Shown: in pieces, positions 1 to 5,722 of the stretch
How the letters are laid out: every line of letters begins with the position of its first letter
How positions within the stretch are numbered: position 1 is the first letter of the stretch
Assembly: GCA_946482295.1 (NCBI GenBank)
Contig: CAMLRB010000077.1
Location: 1 to 15,385 of the forward strand
From: an uncultured Bacteriovorax sp.
GTDB lineage: Bacteria; Bdellovibrionota; Bacteriovoracia; Bacteriovoracales; Bacteriovoracaceae
Direction of reading: 5' to 3'
DNA: 15,385 nucleotides
Notes under the pieces: model-generated
Database searches by the model: none
What the model was told of the DNA's origin: nothing
The model's input: the letters and a program-made list of their open reading frames with translations, nothing else
Position numbers and translations under genes: made by a program

Positions 1-114
1 AAAGCGGAATTTGGAACACGATTTATTGTTCTTCCAAATCCTCTTTATGGAGATTGGGAGCGCGCCCTTCCGTGGGACAAAAGTCGAATTGAACTTTTAA
101 GACCCAATCCTTAA
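1..114 (+). CDS. C-terminal end of an acid phosphatase, HAD class IIIB / lipoprotein e(P4)-like (partial)
   Basis: Reading frame 1 is open from the window edge to a TAA at 112-114 and gives 37 residues. They contain FGTRFIVLPNPLYGDWERAL, which resembles the conserved C-terminal 'LPNPxYGxWE' signature of the 5'-nucleotidase lipoprotein e(P4)/class B-like acid phosphatase family (HAD subfamily IIIB). Members are secreted or lipid-anchored, metal-dependent enzymes that remove phosphate from nucleotides and other monoesters. The catalytic DxDxT motif and the export signal would lie upstream, outside the window, so activity cannot be judged. The next gene starts 83 bases later and no clear terminator is visible in between. 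The family call rests on one short motif and is therefore moderate. Confidence 0.6.
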   Translation, partial: KAEFGTRFIVLPNPLYGDWERALPWDKSRIELLRPNP

Positions 115-196
115 TCCTTGATCTTAAAGCAAAAAGAGTTTAGCCTTTAGTGGTAATTAATAGATGTTCACTCATAACTTACAAGGAAGATGATCA

Positions 197-907
197 ATGA
201 AGAAGATTTTATTGCTTGCTCTTATCGGAGCTGTTTCATTTGGATGTTCGAAAGGAAAAGATCCAAAAACTGAAGAAGAAAAAACATTTTACTCTATCGG
301 GACTATGTTTGGTTCACGTTTAACTCAATTACAAATGACTGACGCAGAAATCGATTCTCTTGCTCAAGGTCTTCGTGATGCAGCTAAAGGTGAAAAACAA
401 AAAGTAGATCCTATGGCGTACCAACAAAAAATCCAAGACCTTTTCAAAGCTCGTATGGAAAAACAAGCTGTAGAAGTTAAGAAAAAAGGACAAGAGTTCC
501 TTAACAACTTCATCAAAGATGGAGCTACAAAAACGGCTTCAGGTCTTGCTTACAAACATATCAAAGAAGGAACTGGACCATCGCCAAAAGAAACTGACGT
601 TGTAAAAGTTCACTACCACGGTACACTTCCAGACGGAACTGTGTTCGACTCTTCTGTTGAAAGAAAGCAAGAAGTTTCTTTCCCACTTAACCGCGTAATC
701 CGTGGATGGACTGAAGGTCTTCAACTTATGAAAGTTGGTGGTAAAACGAAATTCGTTATTCCTTCTGAACTTGCTTACGGCGATGCAGGGGCTCCTCCAA
801 AAATTCCTGGTGGCGCAACTTTAGTATTCGAAGTTGAACTTCTTGGAATCGAAGCCGCTCAAGCAGCAGCTCCGACAGCTCCAGCAGCTCCAGCTAAAAA
901 GAAATAA
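197..907 (+). CDS. FKBP-type peptidyl-prolyl cis-trans isomerase, predicted lipoprotein (FkpA/Mip-like)
   Basis: The 236-residue protein should catalyse cis-trans isomerisation of Xaa-Pro bonds and assist protein folding in the periplasm. Residues 1-17 form a short lipoprotein-type signal ending SFGC; the -3/-2 residues are not the canonical L/A, so lipidation at Cys17 is likely but not certain. Residues 25-105 are helical and match the FKBP N-terminal dimerisation region of FkpA/Mip proteins. The FKBP domain covers about 116-219, with expected pocket residues Tyr140, Phe150-Asp151, Val167-Ile168, Trp171, Tyr194 and Phe211. The last 17 residues are an Ala/Pro-rich tail ending in three lysines, probably disordered. 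An AAGGAAG ribosome site 7 bases upstream supports the ATG at 197. The gene is closed by a strong terminator, so it is probably the end of its transcript. Confidence 0.93.
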   Translation: MKKILLLALIGAVSFGCSKGKDPKTEEEKTFYSIGTMFGSRLTQLQMTDAEIDSLAQGLRDAAKGEKQKVDPMAYQQKIQDLFKARMEKQAVEVKKKGQEFLNNFIKDGATKTASGLAYKHIKEGTGPSPKETDVVKVHYHGTLPDGTVFDSSVERKQEVSFPLNRVIRGWTEGLQLMKVGGKTKFVIPSELAYGDAGAPPKIPGGATLVFEVELLGIEAAQAAAPTAPAAPAKKK

Positions 908-933
908 TTAATCTTTTTAAAATGACTTTAATA

Positions 934-962
934 AAGGGCCGCTTCATGCGGCCTTTTTTTTT
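934..962 (+). terminator. Rho-independent terminator after the FKBP gene
   Basis: GGCCGC (937-942) pairs with GCGGCC (948-953) across the five-base loop TTCAT, extended by A-T pairs and followed by nine T residues (954-962). This is a textbook intrinsic terminator 27 bases after the FKBP stop codon. It separates that gene from the run that begins at 986. Confidence 0.93.
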
Positions 963-985
963 GTCTAAAAGTCGAGGAGACGAAT

Positions 986-1294
986 ATGATGAAACTTACT
1001 TTTTATGTTCCCGTTGAAAGCGCTGAGGCAGTCAAGAATGCCCTTTTTAATGTCGGAGCAGGCCGAATAGGCAACTACAGTCATTGCTCGTTTGAAACTC
1101 GCGGAGTGGGTCAATTTAAACCGCTCATAGGTAGCAATCCAACAATTGGAAAAGTCGAGATTTTAGAAAAAATTGAAGAATTGAGGGTTGAAATCGTCTT
1201 CGATGATACTATCTTAAAAGAAGTAGTGGCCGCCCTCAAAGGAAGTCATCCTTATGAGACACCGGCCTATGATATTATGAAATGTATAATCTAA
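986..1294 (+). CDS. Stand-alone NIF3/YqfO insertion-type (CutA-like) domain protein
   Basis: The 102-residue cytosolic protein matches the ferredoxin-like domain found inserted in longer NIF3/YqfO proteins and also as a free ~100-residue protein. Visible signatures are VPVESAEAVKNALFNVGAGRIGNY near the start (split here by the GAG-IG-Y core, residues about 25-32), the GVGQFKPL segment, the 'NPTIG' segment, and the C-terminal SHPYETPAYDI. The family resembles CutA1, and a metal-binding or regulatory role has been proposed, but no reaction is established. A GAGGAG ribosome site at 974-979 suits either the ATG at 986 or the ATG at 989, which differ by one residue. It follows the FKBP terminator and runs without a terminator into the small heat-shock gene, so it may be the first gene of a four-gene unit. 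Confidence 0.8.
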   Translation: MMKLTFYVPVESAEAVKNALFNVGAGRIGNYSHCSFETRGVGQFKPLIGSNPTIGKVEILEKIEELRVEIVFDDTILKEVVAALKGSHPYETPAYDIMKCII

Positions 1295-1311
1295 TGATTA
1301 AATATTTTGGT

Positions 1312-1316
1312 GAGGG
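1312..1316 (+). promoter_or_regulatory. Ribosome binding site fixing the start of the exported heat-shock-like gene
   Basis: GAGGG lies eight bases before the ATG at 1325. It argues against an in-frame TTG at 1307, which has no such site and would add six residues before the signal peptide. Confidence 0.7.
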
Positions 1317-1324
1317 TTAGTGAA

Positions 1325-1936
1325 ATGAGAAAAAAAATCGCACTTTGCTCAATCTTAGTCGCTGGACTTTTAAACTGCGGAAATGTTTTTGCTCAACAAT
1401 CAGAAATGCAAAAACAGATGGAAGAAATCATGAAAACACGCGAAGAGATGTTTCGCATGTTACTTGATGATTCATCTACCGAAGCTTTTGATAAACGTTT
1501 TGAAGAAATGGTGAAACGTTTTCAACAAGGCGGAGGATTTGGCGGTTTGGGACTTGAACAATTTGATGATCCAATTGTTGGTGAATACGATTGGATTAAT
1601 ACAAAGACGCACAAAATTCTCAAACTCAAAGTTAAACAAGTAAAAGACAAACCTCTTGATATCAAAATTGAAAATGGAATGATTCGATTGAAAGGTGATG
1701 TTGAAACTGTTGATGGCGACGTAAGAAGAAAGGTGAGCTTTCAACGTGCCTTCACACTCCCTGATGACGTTGATCAAACTAATCCTGAATTTGAAAATAA
1801 AGACGGAAACATGCTGATCAAGTTCAAATATAAACACCTCTCAAAAAACAAAAAAGGTGATTCTCCAGAAAAGGCCGAACCGGCCAAGGATGATCGTGTA
1901 CCTCTAAGTCCCGATAAAGACGGTATCAGTATCTAA
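1325..1936 (+). CDS. Exported Hsp20/alpha-crystallin-like protein
   Basis: The 203-residue product starts with a signal peptide (Lys-rich n-region, hydrophobic core, likely cleavage at VFA|QQ after residue 23). A Met/Glu/Lys-rich helical stretch (24-67) and a short Gly-rich linker (69-76) follow. Residues about 88-170 have the alpha-crystallin pattern: the strand run 'LDIKIENGMIRLKGDVE', the 'FQRAFTLPDDVD' segment, and 'KDGNMLIKFKY', which corresponds to the usual 'xxGVLxIxxP' strand. The tail (171-203) is charged, and the final ISI resembles the I-x-I/V oligomerisation motif of small heat-shock proteins. ATP-independent holdase activity is typical of the family. Export to the periplasm is uncommon for Hsp20 proteins but known for some. 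The gene lies 30 bases after the NIF3-like gene and 36 before the cupredoxin-like gene, probably in one transcript. Confidence 0.75.
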   Translation: MRKKIALCSILVAGLLNCGNVFAQQSEMQKQMEEIMKTREEMFRMLLDDSSTEAFDKRFEEMVKRFQQGGGFGGLGLEQFDDPIVGEYDWINTKTHKILKLKVKQVKDKPLDIKIENGMIRLKGDVETVDGDVRRKVSFQRAFTLPDDVDQTNPEFENKDGNMLIKFKYKHLSKNKKGDSPEKAEPAKDDRVPLSPDKDGISI

Positions 1937-1972
1937 TTAAAGCTTTTTACTCAATTATCCGAAAAGAAGACT

Positions 1973-2530
1973 ATGAAAACTCTATTTCTAGTCGTTCTCA
2001 CCGTTTTGGCCAGTATAAGTACGAATGAAGCGTTTGCGCTTCAGGAAACTTATCACCAAGAAAGAAAGCTCGATGTTCCTTATCGGGAGCAAGCGGTGAT
2101 TATTGGTAAAGAGGGTTTCTATCCTAATCGCATCAGCGTTTTTAAAGGTGAAAAAGTTCGTTTTTTTGTCACAAGTGTAGGTGTGGATTCGGCCTGTTTT
2201 AATATCCCAGATAAAAATGTTTTTACATCGCCTAAATCTGAAAAGATTGTCGAAGTGGAAGCTTTTTTCGATAAAGTTGGCGTGTTTTATTTCAACTGCC
2301 CCAACAATACTTTCACTGGGAAAGTTATGGTTTTGGAGAAAGCATCCGATAAACAAGAAACGATGAGAAGAGGTCTTGCCTCTGATCTTGTAAAAGTTTG
2401 GAAACCAAAAGAAACTCCAAGTGAATGGATTCAAATAAAGCGTGAAGATTTAAAAGAAGATATTCTGGATTTAGACACAGAAAGACCCGTGTTACCAGAA
2501 AGATCGTTAGGTTCAGAGGAAGCCGAGTAA
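1973..2530 (+). CDS. Exported cupredoxin-fold protein lacking the usual copper ligands
   Basis: The 185-residue product has a signal peptide (likely cleavage AFA|LQ after residue 22). Residues about 40-122 match the cupredoxin/COX2-like pattern: 'GFYPNRISVFKGEKVRF', then 'TSVGVDSACFNIP', then the C-terminal loop 'FYFNCPNNTFTGKVMVL'. In copper-binding relatives the first loop carries a His (DVxHSF) and the second reads C-x2-H-x2-M-x-G. Here the His positions read Ala74 and Asn112, and no Met is present. Only Cys109 is kept and a second cysteine, Cys75, sits beside the lost His. Copper binding is therefore unlikely, and a Cys75-Cys109 disulfide is possible. A charged C-terminal tail (about 125-185) is unassigned. 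The stop codon overlaps the ATPase start by one base (TAATG), indicating tight translational coupling. Confidence 0.7.
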   Translation: MKTLFLVVLTVLASISTNEAFALQETYHQERKLDVPYREQAVIIGKEGFYPNRISVFKGEKVRFFVTSVGVDSACFNIPDKNVFTSPKSEKIVEVEAFFDKVGVFYFNCPNNTFTGKVMVLEKASDKQETMRRGLASDLVKVWKPKETPSEWIQIKREDLKEDILDLDTERPVLPERSLGSEEAE

Positions 2531-3675
2531 TGTCTGGAGTATTTAAGGACGCCATTGACCAGTTCCTGTATCCGATAAAAGATTTATTGGAAGATTCAGG
2601 CGTTTCGGAAATCATGATCAATGGTCCGAAAGAAATTTTCGTTGAAAAAAAAGGGCTCGTCTATAAAACAGAAGCTCAATTTCATAATGAAGAAGCTCTT
2701 GTCTCAGCGATGCGAGCTATCGCTCAATCAGTTGGACGTCGTATTGATAAAGACAATCCACGCTTAGATGCTCGTCTTCCGGATGGATCACGTATTCACG
2801 TTGTTCTTCCGCCTATGGCAAAAAATGGAACAACTGTTGCCATTCGTAAATTCTCGAAAGAAAAATTAACATTGAATGATCTGATTGCTTTTGGATCACT
2901 TTCTAAAGAGGCAGCTCGCTTCTTAGATATTTGTATTTATCTCGGAAAAAATATCATCGTTTCAGGTGGTACGGGTTCTGGTAAAACGACAATGTTGAAC
3001 GTTTTAGGTTCACGTATTCCAAAAACTCAACGCCTCATCATCATTGAAGATGCAGCTGAACTTCAAGTAAAAGCTGAACACGTAGTAAATTTCGAAACAC
3101 GTAAAGGTGATCCAGAGAGAGGTACAACTGAAGTCACCATTCGCGATCTTGTTATTTCGGCCATGCGACTTCGTCCTGACAGAATTATTGTCGGTGAGGT
3201 TCGTGGTGAAGAGGCACTCGATCTGATTCAAGTTATGAACACAGGTCACGACGGTTCAATGGGAACTGTTCACGCGAATAATCCTGAAGACGCCTGCACT
3301 CGTCTTGAAACTCTTTGCCTCATGGGTGATACAAAAATTCCACCTGATGCCGTTCGAAAGATGGTGGGATCAGCGATGCAAATTATTGTTCAATGTTCAC
3401 GTTTTCATGATGGTGGACGACGTACTTCTCACATTTCAGAAATTACTGGAATAGATAAAAACGGAAACTACATTTCCCGTGATATTTTCAAATGGATTCA
3501 AACAGGAAAAGATGCGAACACAGGAAAATACATAGGAGAAATGGTTCCTTGTAATTATGTTCCGTCTTTCTTTGAAGACATCATCGTGAACAAACTTCCT
3601 TTCCCTAAAAGCAATTTCCTTGCACCTGAATGGTATAACCAAAAACTAAAAGGTGATAAGGGAGAAGCGGCTTAA
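2530..3675 (+). CDS. cpaF-like: CpaF/TadA-family secretion ATPase (type II/IV secretion superfamily)
   Basis: The 381-residue cytosolic ATPase belongs to the family that powers Flp/tight-adherence pili and related export machines. It has an N-terminal domain (1-115) with the CpaF-typical 'SEIMINGPKEIFVEK' and 'RLDARLPDGSRIHVVLPP' segments. Walker A is GGTGSGKT (146-153, Lys152). The Asp box 'IIIEDAAEL' covers 170-178, Walker B is RIIVGEVRG (218-226, Glu223), and the His box TGHDGSMGTVHAN covers 238-250 (His240, His248). All expected catalytic motifs are intact. The C-terminal 110 residues hold the usual 'ISEITG' strand and a longer tail. GAGGA at 2516-2520 serves the ATG, which overlaps the cupredoxin-like gene. 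No pilin, TadB/TadC, secretin or prepilin peptidase gene is in the window, so the partner machine is elsewhere or different. Confidence 0.92.
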   Translation: MSGVFKDAIDQFLYPIKDLLEDSGVSEIMINGPKEIFVEKKGLVYKTEAQFHNEEALVSAMRAIAQSVGRRIDKDNPRLDARLPDGSRIHVVLPPMAKNGTTVAIRKFSKEKLTLNDLIAFGSLSKEAARFLDICIYLGKNIIVSGGTGSGKTTMLNVLGSRIPKTQRLIIIEDAAELQVKAEHVVNFETRKGDPERGTTEVTIRDLVISAMRLRPDRIIVGEVRGEEALDLIQVMNTGHDGSMGTVHANNPEDACTRLETLCLMGDTKIPPDAVRKMVGSAMQIIVQCSRFHDGGRRTSHISEITGIDKNGNYISRDIFKWIQTGKDANTGKYIGEMVPCNYVPSFFEDIIVNKLPFPKSNFLAPEWYNQKLKGDKGEAA

Positions 3676-3924
3676 TTAGAACTCGATATCAATTCCGTCT
3701 GGACCAATATCACATTCAATATCTTGTGATTCTTCCTTCTTTGCTTCGGCAACAATATTTTTGAGATCTTCAATACTGATTTCTGGATCAAGATCAAAGT
3801 CTAATGAAATAGCATTAATAAGATTGTGTAGAACTTCATAATCGCGCAAGGTTTTAAATTGATCCACTTTTACACAGATAGTGAATGTGTGGTCTTTAGC
3901 ATCTTGGACAATATCTAACTTCAC
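3676..3924 (-). CDS. Small acidic protein of unknown function (GTG start)
   Basis: The 82-residue protein is not recognised. It is acidic, has no signal peptide or membrane segment, and looks like an alpha/beta domain: a strand 'HTFTICVKVDQF', a helix about 28-42, and a very acidic C-terminus ending 'CDIGPDGIDIEF'. The start is GTG at 3924-3922, supported by a perfect GGAGG at the right distance. It is the last gene of a minus-strand run after the deamidase-like and small exported genes. Its stop codon abuts the CpaF stop codon on the other strand with no base between them. Coding status is supported by the ribosome site and tight packing. Confidence 0.65.
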   Translation of the reverse strand: MKLDIVQDAKDHTFTICVKVDQFKTLRDYEVLHNLINAISLDFDLDPEISIEDLKNIVAEAKKEESQDIECDIGPDGIDIEF

Positions 3925-3930
3925 GAAAGG

Positions 3931-3935
3931 CCTCC
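3931..3935 (-). promoter_or_regulatory. Ribosome binding site supporting a GTG start
   Basis: On the minus strand GGAGG lies six bases before GTG (3924-3922). The next in-frame Met is not near the start, so this site decides the unusual start codon. Confidence 0.75.
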
Positions 3936-3943
3936 AGCTTTAC

Positions 3944-4240
3944 CTATTGTTTGATCTCTTTGATTTCCATAGTCGGAATTATAGCGACAATTTTTATCTT
4001 TTTTTCATTTTTTAATCGATTTTCTAACGTCGCTTTTAATTGCTCATATTGCGGATGCGATTTTGGTAATCGATAGATGGCCGCATGTAGAGCAAAACGA
4101 ATCGTGACTTCTTTATCTTCTTCAGTGATGGATTTTACTTTGTCTTCAAAGGAATCCGTGATTTCCGCTTTTCCAGGTGTCCCGGAATAAGTTTGTCCCG
4201 AGAAAAGAAGAGAGGCCATAATGACGATGAGAGATTTCAT
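3944..4240 (-). CDS. Small exported protein of unknown function
   Basis: The 98-residue product has a clear signal peptide (MKSLIVIMASLLFSGQTYS, likely cleavage after residue 19), leaving a mature protein of about 79 residues. The mature part is charged, with a helical middle containing 'RFALHAAIYRLPKSHPQYE' and a C-terminal strand 'KKIKIVAIIPTMEI'. No cysteine and no recognised domain are present. On the minus strand AGGA lies six bases before the ATG. It begins 13 bases after the stop of the deamidase-like gene, so the two are almost certainly co-transcribed and co-exported. A partner, inhibitor or immunity role for that enzyme is a guess from position only. Confidence 0.7.
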   Translation of the reverse strand: MKSLIVIMASLLFSGQTYSGTPGKAEITDSFEDKVKSITEEDKEVTIRFALHAAIYRLPKSHPQYEQLKATLENRLKNEKKIKIVAIIPTMEIKEIKQ

Positions 4241-4253
4241 AAAAAATCCTTTT

Positions 4254-5012
4254 TTATTTCGATGACTGTATGTCTTTCATTACATCTTTAACTTTTTTAG
4301 GTTCCATCTTCAGAAGATCTAACATTCGACTATATTCTCGATTATAACCTCGAACGAGATCCTGATCTTCATCAGTGTATTTTGTATAATTCGCATAACG
4401 ATCATCGGGGTGTAGATTAAATCTTGGGGTGAAGTATTCACCCTGATATTTTGATTTGGGATTTTTTAGCAGGAATTTTTTCCATTCTTCAAATGGCACT
4501 GGCCCTTTAAAAAGAGAAGGATCAAAAACATATGGAACATTCCCTTTAGCCGTTTTGACCATAACCATCGGTGCGACATGATATTGCCAGCGAATATCGC
4601 CAAACATTCCGGCCTTAACATGCAAATCACCTTCAACAGCGGCCTTGACAGAAATGATTCCCATTTCATCCATCATCTGGTTCATCGCATAGGTGCGGGC
4701 AAAACAACCTTCAATTAAAAACTCATGCGGAATGTCTTCGTTGCTTGCTAGTGTTTTAAAAACTTCCTTAGCTCGCTCGAGAGAGATGATACTTACTTCG
4801 ATTGATTTTTTTATTTTTGATGATTGAGGAATTGATGTCTTTTGATATAGAGAAAAATCAAAACACTGCAAACAAGGAGGTGATCCTGCCTCATCAACTT
4901 GCCGATTAAAACTGGAGATATTTTCTCGAAGTGTCTCAGAGTCATTGGCCACGCTTGCTTGGGTGACCATAAGGAAGATTGAGAGAATAATTCGTATGAG
5001 AGAACTCATCAT
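4254..5012 (-). CDS. Secreted protein-glutamine deamidase (protein-glutaminase)-like enzyme
   Basis: The 252-residue product has a signal peptide (likely cleavage near residue 22, after SVA). Its core matches the bacterial protein-glutaminase family, which converts side-chain glutamine in proteins to glutamate through a papain/transglutaminase-like Cys-His-Asp triad. The visible triad is Cys103 in 'EGCFARTYAM', His145 in 'WQYHVAPMVMV' and Asp164 in 'YVFDPSLFKGPV', in the family's order and spacing. Residues 23-100 may act as a pro-segment, as in characterised protein-glutaminases, and carry CxxC at 47-50. The C-terminal 60 residues are charged and unassigned. Two adjacent ATG codons (5012 and 5009) are possible starts, and no good ribosome site is visible. 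It leads a three-gene minus-strand unit and is divergent from nth. A related papain-like peptidase remains the main alternative. Confidence 0.7.
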   Translation of the reverse strand: MMSSLIRIILSIFLMVTQASVANDSETLRENISSFNRQVDEAGSPPCLQCFDFSLYQKTSIPQSSKIKKSIEVSIISLERAKEVFKTLASNEDIPHEFLIEGCFARTYAMNQMMDEMGIISVKAAVEGDLHVKAGMFGDIRWQYHVAPMVMVKTAKGNVPYVFDPSLFKGPVPFEEWKKFLLKNPKSKYQGEYFTPRFNLHPDDRYANYTKYTDEDQDLVRGYNREYSRMLDLLKMEPKKVKDVMKDIQSSK

Positions 5013-5064
5013 TCTTTTATTCTAACCATTTCTTTCTTAAGGAAAAACAGGCATTATTATCTGC

Positions 5065-5721
5065 ATGAATATGAAACAAGAGAAAGCAGACTATATTGCT
5101 CAAAGATTAGAAGAGCTTTATCCAAATCCACCTATACCGCTTGATCATAAAGATCCCTACACACTATTGATTGCCGTTTTATTATCTGCTCAGTGTACAG
5201 ATGTTCGAGTCAATCAGGTTACACCAAAATTATTTAAGGAAGCCGACAATCCTAAAGATATGGTGAAGCTGAAGGTTTCTACGATTGAAGATATTATTCG
5301 TCCCTGCGGACTTGCTCCACGTAAGGCCCGTGCTATTTGGGAGTTATCTCAAATTCTTCTGGATAAACATCAAGGATTTGTTCCTCAAACATTTGAAGAG
5401 CTGGAGCATCTGCCGGGAGTGGGACACAAAACCGCGTCTGTGGTCATGGCCCAAAGTTTTAACATTCCGGCCTTTCCCGTCGACACTCACATTCATCGTC
5501 TGGCCCAACGTTGGGGTCTGACAAATGGAAAAAATGTCGAACAAACAGAGAAAGATTTAAAGAAAGTTTTTCCTGAAAATTTGTGGAATAAACTTCATTT
5601 ACAAATTATTTTTTATGGTCGGGAGTATTGTTCGGCCTCAAGTTGTGATGGAATGACTTGCGATATCTGTGCGGCCGTAAATTTCGATCGCAAATCACCA
5701 CCGAAAGTTTTTAAACCGTAA
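5065..5721 (+). CDS. nth: Endonuclease III (DNA glycosylase/AP lyase) with atypical cysteine loop
   Basis: The 218-residue enzyme removes oxidised pyrimidines from DNA in base excision repair. The helix-hairpin-helix 'LEHLPGVGHKTASVV' holds the catalytic Lys122, and 'FPVDTHIHRL' holds the catalytic Asp140. The N-terminal 'LIAVLLSAQCTDVRVN' is also typical, and the length is normal. The C-terminal iron-sulfur loop is unusual: cysteines lie at 189, 194, 199 and 202 (C-x4-C-x4-C-x2-C) instead of the canonical C-x6-C-x2-C-x5-C, so [4Fe-4S] binding is uncertain. No ribosome site sits close to the ATG at 5065, and a second ATG at 5071 is possible. The gene is alone on this strand, divergent from the deamidase-like gene and converging on the next with one base between stop codons. 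Confidence 0.95.
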   Translation: MNMKQEKADYIAQRLEELYPNPPIPLDHKDPYTLLIAVLLSAQCTDVRVNQVTPKLFKEADNPKDMVKLKVSTIEDIIRPCGLAPRKARAIWELSQILLDKHQGFVPQTFEELEHLPGVGHKTASVVMAQSFNIPAFPVDTHIHRLAQRWGLTNGKNVEQTEKDLKKVFPENLWNKLHLQIIFYGREYCSASSCDGMTCDICAAVNFDRKSPPKVFKP

Positions 5722-5722
5722 T

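Noticed and set aside
190..192. ATG at 190 as the FKBP start
   Set aside because: It is out of frame with the FKBP protein and too close to the ribosome site.
1472..1837. Long antisense open frame opposite the Hsp20-like gene
   Set aside because: It is a shadow of a well-supported gene: no ribosome site, no recognisable domain and Phe/Asn-rich composition typical of a reversed AT-rich frame.
1988..2434. Antisense open frame opposite the cupredoxin-like gene
   Set aside because: Same reasoning: the sense strand has a signal peptide, domain pattern and operon context.
4874..4886. A piece of a 16S rRNA gene
   Set aside because: Only thirteen bases match. The flanks do not resemble rRNA and the bases lie inside a good coding frame.
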